Assembly (NCBI RefSeq): GCF_025965215.1
Contig: NZ_JAOPXI010000070.1
Coordinates: forward strand, 1 to 64,000
Origin: Marmoricola sp.
GTDB taxonomy: Bacteria; Actinomycetota; Actinomycetes; Propionibacteriales; Nocardioidaceae
Length of the DNA stretch: 64,000 bases
Reading direction: 5' to 3'
Below, one piece after another: positions 39,734 through 49,740 of this stretch. The notes beneath the pieces were generated by a model, which did not search any database, was not told where the DNA came from, and saw nothing but the letters and a program-made list of their open reading frames with translations. Each line of letters begins with the position of its first letter. Position 1 is the first letter of the stretch. The position numbers and the translations under genes were made by a program.

Positions 39734-41131
39734 GTGACTCGTGTGGTGATCATCGGCGGCGGACCCGGAGGCTACGAATCTGCGCTGGTGGCGGCCCAGC
39801 TGGGCGCCGAGGTGGTCGTGGTGGACTCCGACGGTCTCGGCGGATCGGCCGTCCTGACCGACTGCGTCCCCAGCAAGACCCTGATCGCGACCGCCGAGCT
39901 GATGACCGAGCTGGCTGCGGCGCCGGAGCTCGGGATCGGTCTGATCGACTCCGACGGCGACGACGCGTCGCGGGTCGACATCGACCTGGCCCGCATCAAC
40001 GCCCGGGTGCTGCGACTGGCTGGCGAGCAGTCCCGCGACATCGGCCGACGCCTGGACCGTGAGGGCGTCCGCATCGTCACCGGCCGGGGTCGGCTGGTCA
40101 GCGCGGAGCGCGTCCTGGTCGAACTGTCGGACGGCTCCACCGAGGACCTGCCCGCCGATGCCGTGCTGATCGCCACCGGAGCAGCGCCGCGGACCCTGCC
40201 GACGGCTCAGCCCGACGGCGAGCGCATCCTGACCTGGGAGCAGGTCTACGACTTGACCGAGACCCCGGAGAAGCTGATCGTCGTCGGCTCCGGCGTCACC
40301 GGCGCCGAGTTCGCCAGCGCCTACATGGCCCTCGGGATCGAGGTCGTCCTCGTCTCCTCGCGCGATCGGGTACTGCCCGGCGAGGACGCCGACGCGGCCA
40401 CGGTGCTCGAGGACGTTCTGACGCGACGCGGCATGACCGTCATGAACAAGTCCCGGATGGAGTCGGTCACCCGCGACGGCGACGTGGTCACGGTCAACCT
40501 GACCGACGGCCGTTCGGTCTCCGGGTCACACTGCCTGCTGGCACTCGGATCGATCCCCAAGACGGCCGGCATCGGCCTGGACGAGGCCGGCGTCGCGGTC
40601 GACGAGGGCGGCTTCATCACCGTCGACCGGGTCTCCCGCACGAGCGCCCGGGGCGTGTACGCCGCGGGCGACTGCACCGGAGTCCTCATGCTCGCGTCCG
40701 TGGCCGCGATGCAGGGCCGCATCGCGATGTGGCACTTCCTCGGCGACGCGGTGGCGCCACTGGACCTCAAGAAGGTCTCGTCGAACGTCTTCACCGCCCC
40801 CGAGATCGCCACCGTCGGCTGGTCGCAGCAGGCCGTGGACGCCGGTGACATCGTGGCCGAGGTGGTCCGGCTCGAGCTGTCCGGGAACCCGCGGGCGAAG
40901 ATGCAGGGCGTGCGGGACGGCTTCGTGAAGCTGTTCTGCCGTCCGGGGACGGGGATCATCGTCGGTGGTGTCGTGGTCGGGCCGCGCGCCAGCGAGCTGA
41001 TCCACCCGGTCTCGATCGCTGTCGCCGAGTCCCTGACCGCTGACCAGCTCGCCAATGCCTTCACCGTCTACCCCTCCAACAGCGGCTCGATCGCCGAGGC
41101 CGCCCGGCGCCTGCACCACCCGCAGACCTGA
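39734..41131 (+). CDS. lpdA: NAD(P)H-quinone dehydrogenase / LpdA-like flavoprotein
   Basis: VVIIGGGPGGYESALVAAQLGAEVVVVDSDGLGGSAVLTDCVPSKTLIATAE; second GxGxxG VVGSGVTGAEFASAY; ARGVYAAGDCTGVLMLASVAAMQGRIAMWHFLGDAV. Confidence 0.9.
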   Translation: MTRVVIIGGGPGGYESALVAAQLGAEVVVVDSDGLGGSAVLTDCVPSKTLIATAELMTELAAAPELGIGLIDSDGDDASRVDIDLARINARVLRLAGEQSRDIGRRLDREGVRIVTGRGRLVSAERVLVELSDGSTEDLPADAVLIATGAAPRTLPTAQPDGERILTWEQVYDLTETPEKLIVVGSGVTGAEFASAYMALGIEVVLVSSRDRVLPGEDADAATVLEDVLTRRGMTVMNKSRMESVTRDGDVVTVNLTDGRSVSGSHCLLALGSIPKTAGIGLDEAGVAVDEGGFITVDRVSRTSARGVYAAGDCTGVLMLASVAAMQGRIAMWHFLGDAVAPLDLKKVSSNVFTAPEIATVGWSQQAVDAGDIVAEVVRLELSGNPRAKMQGVRDGFVKLFCRPGTGIIVGGVVVGPRASELIHPVSIAVAESLTADQLANAFTVYPSNSGSIAEAARRLHHPQT

Positions 41132-41145
41132 TCAAGGACGCGGAT

Positions 41146-41225
41146 CGGACTTGATCGTCGGTCATCGAGCGGCGAGTTCGGCTGAGGAACGAAGCCGAAC
41201 CCGAGCCAGTCGAGATGTCGTGACC
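41146..41225. repeat. REP-like intergenic repeat copy C (long form with internal hairpin)
   Basis: GGACTTGATCGTCGGTCATCGAGCG...GTCGAGATGTCGTGACC, reverse-oriented match to copies A and B; internal hairpin GTTCGGCT-N9-AGCCGAAC. Confidence 0.6.
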
Positions 41226-41342
41226 CCGGCGCAGTGGAACCCCAGTCATGTAGTTATTGCGCGGGAATTCGTTCACCAGTTCTCGATGAGGTTGCCGGGC
41301 TACCATCGGGTTGACTCGGACCCCAACTGCAACAGGTGACTC

Positions 41343-42521
41343 ATGCGTCCACTCTTGGCTTCAGCCGTCGGACTGCTTCTGACGTCCAGCGTCGTCCTCG
41401 CCCCGGTAGCACAAGCCCGTACGGCGGCTCCTCCCGAGCCGGTCGTCCCAGTCACCAGCGCGGGCGTCACGATCACGGGCGACGGCTTCGGTCACGGCAT
41501 CGGGCTCTCCCAGTACGGCGCCCAGGCCCAGGCTCAGGCGAACCGCACGGCCTCGACGATCATCGCCTTCTACTACCCCGGCACCGTTCGCAGCAGCCTG
41601 ACCGCCATGGTGAGGGTGCTCATCAGCAGGGACGCCGACCACAACACCATCGTGCGAGCGGCGCCGGGTCTCAAGCTGACGAACCTCGCCACGGGCAGGG
41701 CATACCTGCTGCCGACCGCGAACAACGCGAATGCCTGGCGGCTCGACGTGGTGGCAGACAAGACGAGGGTCTCGTGGCGACGCGCAGGGGTATGGCACAC
41801 CTACCTGCCGGGCGGCAAGGTGCTCAGCGGCGTCGGGGAGTTCCGCACCAGGTCGGGCCTGATCACCCTCGTGTACGGCGGCACCGATCACGTCTACCGC
41901 GGCGGGATGCGGCTCGCCGGCGGGCACACCGTGAACGCGCTGAACCTGGAGAACTACCTCAAGGGCGTCATCCCCTCGGAGATGCCGGCGCTGTGGCAGC
42001 CGCAGGCCCTACGCGCCCAGGCCGTGGCCGCGCGTACCTACGCGGCGTTCGAGCGGGCAGCGAACCTCACCAGCAGGTACCAGATCTGCGACACCAGCGC
42101 GTGCCAGGTCTACAACGGGTACTCGGCCGAGCAGCCGAGCACCAACGCGGCAGTGACCGCGACGTCGGGATGGATCCAGATCTCGGGCGGTGCTCCGGCG
42201 TTCACCCAATTCTCGGCCAGCAACGGCGGGTACTCGGTCGCCGGGGGACATCCGTACCTGATCGCCCAGGCCGATCCGTGGGACATGGCCTACCGGCACT
42301 GGACCAAGACGGTCACCCCGGCCGCGCTGCAAGCTGCGTATCCCGGTCAGGGAGCGCCGGTCAGCCTGCAGATCCTGGCGCGTGACGGCAACGGCGAGTG
42401 GGGCGGGCGGGTCACCTCGATCAGGATCAGGTTCACGACCGGCCAGCCGCAGACGATCTCCGGATCCCTTTTCCGCTCCGAGTTCGGCCTTCGGTCGAGC
42501 CTGTTCACCCTCACGCCGTAG
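41343..42521 (+). CDS. SpoIID/LytB domain-containing secreted protein
   Basis: Signal peptide LLASAVGLLLTSSVVLAPVAQA; GDGFGHGIGLSQYGAQAQA; NYLKGVIPSEMPALWQPQALRAQAVAARTYA. Confidence 0.92.
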   Translation: MRPLLASAVGLLLTSSVVLAPVAQARTAAPPEPVVPVTSAGVTITGDGFGHGIGLSQYGAQAQAQANRTASTIIAFYYPGTVRSSLTAMVRVLISRDADHNTIVRAAPGLKLTNLATGRAYLLPTANNANAWRLDVVADKTRVSWRRAGVWHTYLPGGKVLSGVGEFRTRSGLITLVYGGTDHVYRGGMRLAGGHTVNALNLENYLKGVIPSEMPALWQPQALRAQAVAARTYAAFERAANLTSRYQICDTSACQVYNGYSAEQPSTNAAVTATSGWIQISGGAPAFTQFSASNGGYSVAGGHPYLIAQADPWDMAYRHWTKTVTPAALQAAYPGQGAPVSLQILARDGNGEWGGRVTSIRIRFTTGQPQTISGSLFRSEFGLRSSLFTLTP

Positions 42522-42547
42522 GCCCGGGGGACCAGTACGGTTGGTCC

Positions 42548-43348
42548 ATGAGCCTGCCCGAACCCGCACCCGACCGCACCGCCGTCGTCACGGGCGCCTC
42601 CTCGGGCATCGGCGCCGAGTTCGCGCGCGAGCTCGTCCGCCGCGGCCACCAGGTGGTCCTCGTCGCACGCACCGAGTCGAAGCTCGCCGAGCTCGCCGCC
42701 GAGCTCGGTCAGGGCGCCCATGTCCTGGCCGCCGACCTCGCCGACCGGTCTGCCCGGGCCGGCCTGCTGGGGCGCATCACGGCGCTCGGGCTGGAGCCCG
42801 ACATCCTGATCAACAACGCGGGCCTGTCCACGCTCGGCCCGGTGCACGCGAGTGATCCTGAGGCCGAGATCAGGATGGTCGAGGTCGACGTCGTGGCCGT
42901 GGTCGACCTGTGCAGCCGTTTCCTGCCGGGCATGGTCGCGCGCGGCCGAGGCGCCGTTCTCAACGTCGCCTCCACTGCGGCGTTCCAGCCGCTGCCGGGC
43001 CAGGCCGGGTACGGCGCCGGGAAGGTCTTCGTGCTGTCCTACACGCAGAGCCTCTCCGCCGAGCTCAAGGGCAAGGGCGTCCACGTCACCGTGCTGTGCC
43101 CCGGCCCCGTCGACACCGGCTTCGGTGAGACGGCCGGCTTCACCAAGGAACAGGCCGACGAGGCACTGCCGGCATTCATGTGGGTCGCCGCGGACAAGGT
43201 GGCGGTCACAGCCCTCGACGGCCTCGCCGCCGGCAAACTGGTCGTCATCCCCGGCATCGGCAACAAGGTGGGAGCGGCGTTCGCCAAGATGACCCCTACC
43301 CGCCTGCTGCTCCCGGTGTTGGCCAGGCAGCACCCGGGACTCAAGTAG
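42548..43348 (+). CDS. SDR family oxidoreductase
   Basis: AVVTGASSGIGAEFARELVRRGHQVVLVAR, NNAG, YGAGK motifs. Confidence 0.94.
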   Translation: MSLPEPAPDRTAVVTGASSGIGAEFARELVRRGHQVVLVARTESKLAELAAELGQGAHVLAADLADRSARAGLLGRITALGLEPDILINNAGLSTLGPVHASDPEAEIRMVEVDVVAVVDLCSRFLPGMVARGRGAVLNVASTAAFQPLPGQAGYGAGKVFVLSYTQSLSAELKGKGVHVTVLCPGPVDTGFGETAGFTKEQADEALPAFMWVAADKVAVTALDGLAAGKLVVIPGIGNKVGAAFAKMTPTRLLLPVLARQHPGLK

Positions 43349-43360
43349 TGGTTGCGAAAC

Positions 43361-44563
43361 CTAGGCAGGTACCGGGGCGATCGGGGGACGGTGGCCGGCG
43401 TACTGGAGCCGTTCCATTCGGACCAGTGCTCGTTCGGCCCGGCGGTCGAGGACGGCCGTGCCACCGGGGAGTCGTCCGACCAGCTGGGACCAGAACACGT
43501 TGGACGGGATCCGCAGTGCCGGGTACCACGGCGGGCGGACCGGCTGGCCGACGTCACGCATCCCGTAGCCCAGGTTCAGGTATGTCGCGATGCTGAGCGA
43601 GCGCTCGCGCTCGTAGAACCGACGCACCCGCGAGATGCCCGGCGCGTGGTCGTGCATGTGCACCAGGCCGGCGCCGAGCCGGCGGCTGGACTCCTCGGGT
43701 CCGGAGAAGCCGGCGATCACATTGCCGAGCACCCGCCGACCGATGCGCTCGGTGCGCGGCAGCCAGCGCTCCTCGACGCCCATCAACCAGCCGACGTAGG
43801 ACCACAGGTGCATGATCGCGGCGGCGTCCTCGCGCGCGATCCTGACGCCGAGCGCGCGGGCCTGGAGGAGGTAGCTGGTGGAGAACGACCCGATCGTCCC
43901 GGCCCGGTCGTAGTCGTTGATCGGTACGCCGCGGAACTCCCAGTCCCAGTCGGCCTCGCGCTCGAGCTGGTAGTTCACGAACCCGTGCATGATCCGGACG
44001 TGAACGCTGAGCCTCCAGCCCTCGCCGTAGCGAGCCATCCCGCCGGGGGCGGTGACCCCGAGCCACCACTGGCCGGTCTCGCCGACCCGGGTGAGGGTGT
44101 CCTGGCCGATCCGCCCGGTGCGCACGAGTGGCTGGAGAGCGCCACCACTGCGGTACCCGCCGAGCAGGGACCCGAACGCAAGGATGTCGAAGCCGTCCGC
44201 TCCTACCCGGCGCGCAGCGGCGCCGCCTCGTTCGAGCAGGTCGTCGTCGACCCAGGCCGGTCGGTCCTCCAGCTGGGCGAACAGGTCACGCAACGGGGCG
44301 GGGGCGTCGTCGACAGCGCCGAGCCCGTCGGCGAGGACCGCGCGGAACTGCGGCATCGTCACGACGTGGTCCTCGCGCACGGACCGCACGAAGGCGTCGG
44401 CCAGTTCGTCACGCCGGAGCAGCCCGGCCTTCAGATCCTCGAGTTCCTCGCCGCGCATCCGGGCGCCGGGGCCTGCCAGGCGCAGCATCGGTCGGGCGAA
44501 GCGCTCGGACCAACCGCCGCCGGCTCCGTAACGGGTCGGGACCGTGATCACCTCGGATGTCAT
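43361..44563 (-). CDS. Oxygenase MpaB family protein (DUF2236)
   Basis: FDILAFGSLLGGYRSGGALQPLVRTGRIGQDTLTRVGETGQWW...MHLWSYVGWLMGVEERWLP. Confidence 0.8.
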   Translation of the reverse strand: MTSEVITVPTRYGAGGGWSERFARPMLRLAGPGARMRGEELEDLKAGLLRRDELADAFVRSVREDHVVTMPQFRAVLADGLGAVDDAPAPLRDLFAQLEDRPAWVDDDLLERGGAAARRVGADGFDILAFGSLLGGYRSGGALQPLVRTGRIGQDTLTRVGETGQWWLGVTAPGGMARYGEGWRLSVHVRIMHGFVNYQLEREADWDWEFRGVPINDYDRAGTIGSFSTSYLLQARALGVRIAREDAAAIMHLWSYVGWLMGVEERWLPRTERIGRRVLGNVIAGFSGPEESSRRLGAGLVHMHDHAPGISRVRRFYERERSLSIATYLNLGYGMRDVGQPVRPPWYPALRIPSNVFWSQLVGRLPGGTAVLDRRAERALVRMERLQYAGHRPPIAPVPA

Positions 44564-44623
44564 GGCTCCAGGCTAAAGTGAGTAAATGCTCGACTTCTAC
44601 TCGCGTTTGTCGGGTCGGTGATC

Positions 44624-45229
44624 ATGGCCGCACCCCGGCGTACCAGCCCGGTCCAGGCGCGCTCGAAGGCGATGGTCGAGCGCATTCTCGATGGAGCGAC
44701 TCGCGTTCTGGCGGCGAGTGGCTACGCCCAGATGAGCACTAACCGGGTTGCCGACGAGGCCGAGGTGAGCATCGGTTCGCTCTACCGCTACTTCGCCGAC
44801 AAGGACGAGATCATCGCCGAGCTTCAGGCCCGGGCCTCCGACGGCATCGTCGACGAGCTGACGACGGCGATGACCGACGCCGCCCTGCTTCCGGCCTACG
44901 AGGGCACCCGGCACGTGGTCGCGACCCTCGTCGACTCGCTGCGAGCCCGCGGGCCCCTGATCAGCGCCATGATCAACGAGGTCCCGCTCGGCTCGCACAC
45001 CAACGCGCTGCCCGAGGTCGAGCGCGGGCTGGCCCAGTTCACCCGCCTGTACGTCATCCAGCGGGCGCCCGACCTGCCACGGGCCGAGCTGGACGCGCGG
45101 ATCTACCTGGCGATGGGCATCACCCTGAGCAGCTGTCTGCGGATCGCCCTGGAGAAGCCCCCGGAACTCGATGCCGACCATCTCATCGACCTGGTCGCAG
45201 GGATCCTTTCCCTGGGGCTCACGGCGTAG
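44624..45229 (+). CDS. TetR family transcriptional regulator
   Basis: MVERILDGATRVLAASGYAQMSTNRVADEAEVSIGSLYRYFADKDEII. Confidence 0.93.
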   Translation: MAAPRRTSPVQARSKAMVERILDGATRVLAASGYAQMSTNRVADEAEVSIGSLYRYFADKDEIIAELQARASDGIVDELTTAMTDAALLPAYEGTRHVVATLVDSLRARGPLISAMINEVPLGSHTNALPEVERGLAQFTRLYVIQRAPDLPRAELDARIYLAMGITLSSCLRIALEKPPELDADHLIDLVAGILSLGLTA

Positions 45230-45249
45230 GAGACGTTGGTGGGCACCTG

Positions 45250-45289
45250 ACCGCATCTCGGCACGCTCGGTGACCGACGATCACGTCCG
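45250..45289. repeat. REP-like intergenic repeat copy B
   Basis: ACCGCATCTCGGCACGCTCGGTGACCG is 25/27 identical to 31718..31744; 45264..45289 is 24/26 identical to the reverse complement of 41146..41171. Confidence 0.65.
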
Positions 45290-45304
45290 CTGGCGCGGTC
45301 TTGA

Positions 45305-47086
45305 TCAGTCCTTGATCTCCGCGAGAACCTCGCCGTTGCCGACTGTGGCGCCGACCTCGGCGGTCAGCCCGGTGATGGTGCCGGCCTTGTGCGCCTTGAG
45401 CGGCTGCTCCATCTTCATGGCCTCGAGGACCACCACCACGTCGCCCTCGGCCACGACTCCGCCCTCCTCGACGGCCACCTTGACGATGGTGCCCTGCATC
45501 GGGCTGGTGACCGCATCACCGGAGGCGGCTGAGCCGGCCTTCTTGCCGGCGCTGCGCTTGGGCTTCTTGGCTGCCGGGGCCGAACCGATGCCGCCGAGGC
45601 CACCGGGCAGGACCACTTCGAGACGCCGACCGCCGACCTCGACGGTGACCTTCTGCCGCTCGGCCGGCTCCTCGGCTTCGCCGGTCTCGCCGCCGTACGG
45701 GGTGATCTGGTTGTCGAAGTCGGTCTCGATCCAGGTCGTGTAGACCGTGAACTGACCTTCACCGCTCGGGTTCGACGCCCCGACCCACGCCGGGTCGTTC
45801 ACGATCGCCTCGTGGAAGGTGATCGCGGTCGGCATCCCGTCGACGACGAACTCCGACAGCGCGCGCCGCGACCGCTCGATCGCCTGGGTACGGTCGCGGC
45901 CGGTGATGATCAGCTTGGCGATCAGCGAGTCGAATGCGCCGGGGACGGTCTCGCCCTTCTCGTAGCCGCCGTCGACGCGGACGCCGGGTCCTTGCGGCGG
46001 GCTCCACTCGGTCAACGTGCCCGGGGCCGGCATGAAGTTGCGGCCGCCGTCCTCGGCGTTGATCCGGAACTCGATCGAGTGCCCGATGATGGCCGGGTCG
46101 TCGTAGCCGAGCTCTTCGCCGGCAGCGATCCGGAACATCTCCCGGACGAGGTCGATCCCGGTAACCTGCTCCGAGACGCAGTGCTCGACCTGCAACCGGG
46201 TGTTGACCTCGAGGAACGAGATGGTGCCGTCCGCGGCGACCAGGAACTCGCAGGTTCCCGCGCCGACGTAGCCGGCCTCCTTGAGGATCGCCTTGGAGGA
46301 GTCGTAGAGGCGCTTGACCTGGTCGTCGCTGAGGAACGGCGCCGGGGCCTCCTCGACGAGCTTCTGGTGTCGGCGTTGCAACGAGCAGTCGCGGGTCGAG
46401 ACCACCACGACGTTGCCGTGCTGGTCGGCCAGGCACTGGGTCTCGACGTGCCGGGGCTTGTCGAGGAACTTCTCGACCAGGCACTCACCGCGGCCGAAAG
46501 CGCTGATCGCCTCGCGGACAGCGGATTCGTAGAGCTCGGGGATCTCCTCGAGCGTGCGTGCCACCTTCAGTCCGCGGCCACCGCCTCCGAAGACGGCCTT
46601 GATGGCGACGGGCAGGCCGTTCGCCCGGGCGAACTCGACGATCTCGTCGGCGTCCTTGACGGCGTCTTTGAGGCCCGGTGCGAGAGGCGCACCCGCCGCG
46701 AGGGCGATCTGCTTGGCCTTGGCCTTGTCACCGAGGGCGTCGATCGCCGCGGGGGAGGGTCCGATCCAGATCAGTCCGGCGTCCAGGACGGCCTGGGCGA
46801 ACATCGCGTTCTCGGCCAGGAAGCCGTAGCCGGGGTGGACCGAGTCGGCGCCGCTGGTCCGGGCGACGTCGATGATCTTGGCGATGTCGAGGTAGGTCTC
46901 CGCCGGGGTGGTGCCACCGAGGGCGTACGCCTCGTCGGCCAGCCGCACGAACAGCGCGTCGCGGTCGGGGTCGGCGTAGACGGCCACACTTCCGATGCCG
47001 GCGTCCTTGCACGCGCGCACCACACGTACGGCGATCTCGCCACGGTTGGCGATCAGAACCTTCTGCAAACCAGCGTTCTCGGGCAC
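45305..47086 (-). CDS. accA3: Acyl-CoA carboxylase alpha subunit (biotin carboxylase + BCCP)
   Basis: [48 protein letters not shown] biotin site. Confidence 0.95.
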   Translation of the reverse strand: MPENAGLQKVLIANRGEIAVRVVRACKDAGIGSVAVYADPDRDALFVRLADEAYALGGTTPAETYLDIAKIIDVARTSGADSVHPGYGFLAENAMFAQAVLDAGLIWIGPSPAAIDALGDKAKAKQIALAAGAPLAPGLKDAVKDADEIVEFARANGLPVAIKAVFGGGGRGLKVARTLEEIPELYESAVREAISAFGRGECLVEKFLDKPRHVETQCLADQHGNVVVVSTRDCSLQRRHQKLVEEAPAPFLSDDQVKRLYDSSKAILKEAGYVGAGTCEFLVAADGTISFLEVNTRLQVEHCVSEQVTGIDLVREMFRIAAGEELGYDDPAIIGHSIEFRINAEDGGRNFMPAPGTLTEWSPPQGPGVRVDGGYEKGETVPGAFDSLIAKLIITGRDRTQAIERSRRALSEFVVDGMPTAITFHEAIVNDPAWVGASNPSGEGQFTVYTTWIETDFDNQITPYGGETGEAEEPAERQKVTVEVGGRRLEVVLPGGLGGIGSAPAAKKPKRSAGKKAGSAASGDAVTSPMQGTIVKVAVEEGGVVAEGDVVVVLEAMKMEQPLKAHKAGTITGLTAEVGATVGNGEVLAEIKD

Positions 47087-47181
47087 GCGCTCTCCTGAAG
47101 TCTCTCGAATCCTTCGGGAGTCTATTGGTCGCCGCGATCCGGTCGCCCCGGGGTCTCAGTTAGGCCGCATCCGGCCTGCGC

Positions 47182-47625
47182 TCAGCTGCCGGGCTTGTAG
47201 ACCATCAGGAACACGATCACGGCGAAGATCAGGCCGACGACACCGCCGGACGCGGCCACCTTCGCGCTCAGGTTGTCGACCGCCTCGCCGGCACCGATCC
47301 GTGTCGTGGCCTGCTGGAGCGCCGGGACGATCAGCGCGAGGGTGAGCGCCATGGCGACCAGCCAGAGCAGCAGGGAGATCCAGATGTAGGGATCGGAGAA
47401 CGTAGCGACCGTCTTGCCGTCCTGCTTCGAGGACATCACGCCCATCCCGAAGATCACCACCAGAACCGAGACGTAGGCGTACAGGCGCGCAGTCCGCGCC
47501 GAGGCTGCCGTGGCGCCGGCATCAGCCGTGCGCAGGCCCCGGGAGGCGGTCGTCACGATGTGGACCAGGGGGCCGACGGCGAAGATCGCGGTCAGCAGGT
47601 GCAGGGCGAAGAGGATGTTGTACAC
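47182..47625 (-). CDS. Small integral membrane protein (DUF2269-like)
   Basis: 147 aa, four TM-like segments, LLTAIFAVGPLVHIVTTASRGLR. Confidence 0.6.
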   Translation of the reverse strand: MYNILFALHLLTAIFAVGPLVHIVTTASRGLRTADAGATAASARTARLYAYVSVLVVIFGMGVMSSKQDGKTVATFSDPYIWISLLLWLVAMALTLALIVPALQQATTRIGAGEAVDNLSAKVAASGGVVGLIFAVIVFLMVYKPGS

Positions 47626-47668
47626 GGAACGAGGCTACGCCGGGAGTGGTGCGGGAAGGGCGGCGGGT

Positions 47669-48424
47669 TCAGGCGCTGGGGGCGTTGCCTTGCTGGTCCG
47701 TAGTCCAGCCGAGCGGGCTGATCGGGGGGACGGGTTGTCCGTCGAGCACCGCGAGCACGCGGGTGAGCAGCGCGCGGTTGAGCTGGTCGACGCTGCCGTC
47801 GTCCTTGGGCCCGCCACCGTCGTACGCGGTCATCACCACGACCTTGCCGATGCGCATCAGGGTGAACCAGGTTCCGGTGTCGTAGGTCTTCTTGTCGCCG
47901 TCGTAGCGGACCCGGCCGATCTCGGCGATGTTGAGCTGCCCGTCGACGTCCGGGGCGCTGCGGTCCTCGTCAATGGTGACCCGGTAGCTGGTCAGCGAGT
48001 CGCCGTTGCGGATCGCGGTGCGGTCGCAGCCGGCGGTCTCCTTCTCGTACGCCGACAGCGCAAAGGCTGCGTCCTGCTTGGTCGAGTAGACCGCCAGGCC
48101 CTCGCTCAGGTCGGGGAAGTAGCCCTGCTTGGCGGCGATCTGGCGGGTCGTGGTCGTGACGGGTTCGGCCCCGCCGGGGCCGACGAAGTTCCACATCGAG
48201 GTCAGGCAGATCATGTCGTAGTCACCGGGCCCGTTGGACGGTGACAGCTCGAAGTCGGCTCCGATGGCGCCGGCCTTCAGCAGGATCGAGCGCAGTCTGG
48301 CCTGGGTCAACGGCCTGGCGATGCTCTGAGCCGTACTTCCGGTGTGCACGGTGATCCCACAAGCGGCCAGCGCGAGGTACAGCGCGACCGATCCCACGGC
48401 CAGGGCGCGGCTTGGGGTGCGCAT
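47669..48424 (-). CDS. Secreted lipoprotein of unknown function (sensor-domain-like)
   Basis: Signal peptide and lipobox ALYLALAACG; repeated polar domain with two later Cys; ~251 aa. Confidence 0.65.
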   Translation of the reverse strand: MRTPSRALAVGSVALYLALAACGITVHTGSTAQSIARPLTQARLRSILLKAGAIGADFELSPSNGPGDYDMICLTSMWNFVGPGGAEPVTTTTRQIAAKQGYFPDLSEGLAVYSTKQDAAFALSAYEKETAGCDRTAIRNGDSLTSYRVTIDEDRSAPDVDGQLNIAEIGRVRYDGDKKTYDTGTWFTLMRIGKVVVMTAYDGGGPKDDGSVDQLNRALLTRVLAVLDGQPVPPISPLGWTTDQQGNAPSA

Positions 48425-48517
48425 CTGATCCTCCAGTCCTCGGGTCGGCACACTGTAGAGGACCGTGCGGAGCAGCCGGGGTTAACAAACGCTAACCACA
48501 CTGTCTACGATGGTCCC

Positions 48518-49696
48518 ATGAGCTTCGAATTGTCTGCCGAGCACGAGCAGTTCCGTCGTACCGTCCGTGACTTCGCCGACAAGGAGATCGCGCCGCACGC
48601 GGCACAGTGGGATCGCGATCACCACTTCCCGGTGGACCTCATCGCCAAGATGGGTGATCTCGGGCTGTTCGGCCTGACGGCTCCCGAGGAATTCGGCGGT
48701 GCCGGACTCAGCGGCGAGGAGGGTGGCTTCACGAGTCTCTGCCTCGCGATCGAGGAGATCGGCCGGGTCGACCAGTCGATGGCCGTGACCCTGGAAGCCG
48801 CGGTCGGTCTCGGCATCAACCCGATCCTGACCTACGGCACCGAGGACCAGAAGCACAGCTGGCTGCCCGACCTGGTCGCAGGCCGGACCTTGGCCGGGTT
48901 CGGCCTGACCGAACCCGGCGCCGGTTCGGACGCATCCGCGACGAAGACCCGCGCGACGCTGGCCGACGGTGAGTGGGTGATCAACGGCTCCAAGCAGTTC
49001 ATCACCAACTCGGGCTCTGCGATCACCTCGCTGGTCACGGTCACCGCCCGGACCGGCGAGGTCGACGGCAAACCGGAGATCTCGGCGATCATCGTGCCCA
49101 CCGGGACGCCCGGCTTCGTCGCCGAGAAGGCCTACGACAAGCTCGGCTGGCACGCCTCGGACACCCACCCCCTGAGCTTCGAGGACGCCCGGGTGCCGGA
49201 GGCGAACCTCCTCGGCGAGCGGGGTCGCGGCTACGCCCAGTTCCTCGCGACCCTCGACGACGGCCGGGTGGCGATCGCTGCGGTCGCCGTCGGCTGCATC
49301 CAGGCCTGCCTGGAGCACTCCGTCAGGTACGCCGGGGAGCGCACCACCTTCGGCGTACCGATCGGACGCAAGCAGGGTGTGGCGTTCCAGATCGCCGATC
49401 TCGAGGTGATGCTCGCCGCCAGCCGCGCGCTGACCTACCGGGCTGCTGCCATGAAGGACGCCGGAGCGCCACGCGCCGCGTTCAAGCAGGCGGCCTCGAT
49501 CGCGAAGCTGTACGCCTCTGAGTCGGCCGTGACCGCCACTCGGATCGCGACCCAGATCTTCGGCGGCTACGGCTTCATGGAGGAGTACCCGGTCGCCCGG
49601 CTGTACCGCGACGCCAAGATCCTCGAGATCGGCGAGGGCACCTCGGAGGTCCAGAGGATGCTCATCGCACGGGGTCTTGGCCTGCCCGTGGAATGA
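48518..49696 (+). CDS. Acyl-CoA dehydrogenase
   Basis: GFGLTEPGAGSDASATKTRA, IFGGYGFMEEYPVARLYRDAKILEIGEGTSEVQRMLIARGL. Confidence 0.95.
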   Translation: MSFELSAEHEQFRRTVRDFADKEIAPHAAQWDRDHHFPVDLIAKMGDLGLFGLTAPEEFGGAGLSGEEGGFTSLCLAIEEIGRVDQSMAVTLEAAVGLGINPILTYGTEDQKHSWLPDLVAGRTLAGFGLTEPGAGSDASATKTRATLADGEWVINGSKQFITNSGSAITSLVTVTARTGEVDGKPEISAIIVPTGTPGFVAEKAYDKLGWHASDTHPLSFEDARVPEANLLGERGRGYAQFLATLDDGRVAIAAVAVGCIQACLEHSVRYAGERTTFGVPIGRKQGVAFQIADLEVMLAASRALTYRAAAMKDAGAPRAAFKQAASIAKLYASESAVTATRIATQIFGGYGFMEEYPVARLYRDAKILEIGEGTSEVQRMLIARGLGLPVE

Positions 49697-49740
49697 TCCC
49701 CTCGACGTCGTTGACCACTCGAAGGGATTGACCACCGCAG

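Noticed and set aside
43365-44563. The DUF2236 gene and neighbouring SDR as a dedicated biosynthetic cluster
   Set aside because: Only two enzymes with generic annotations; no scaffold-forming enzyme nearby.
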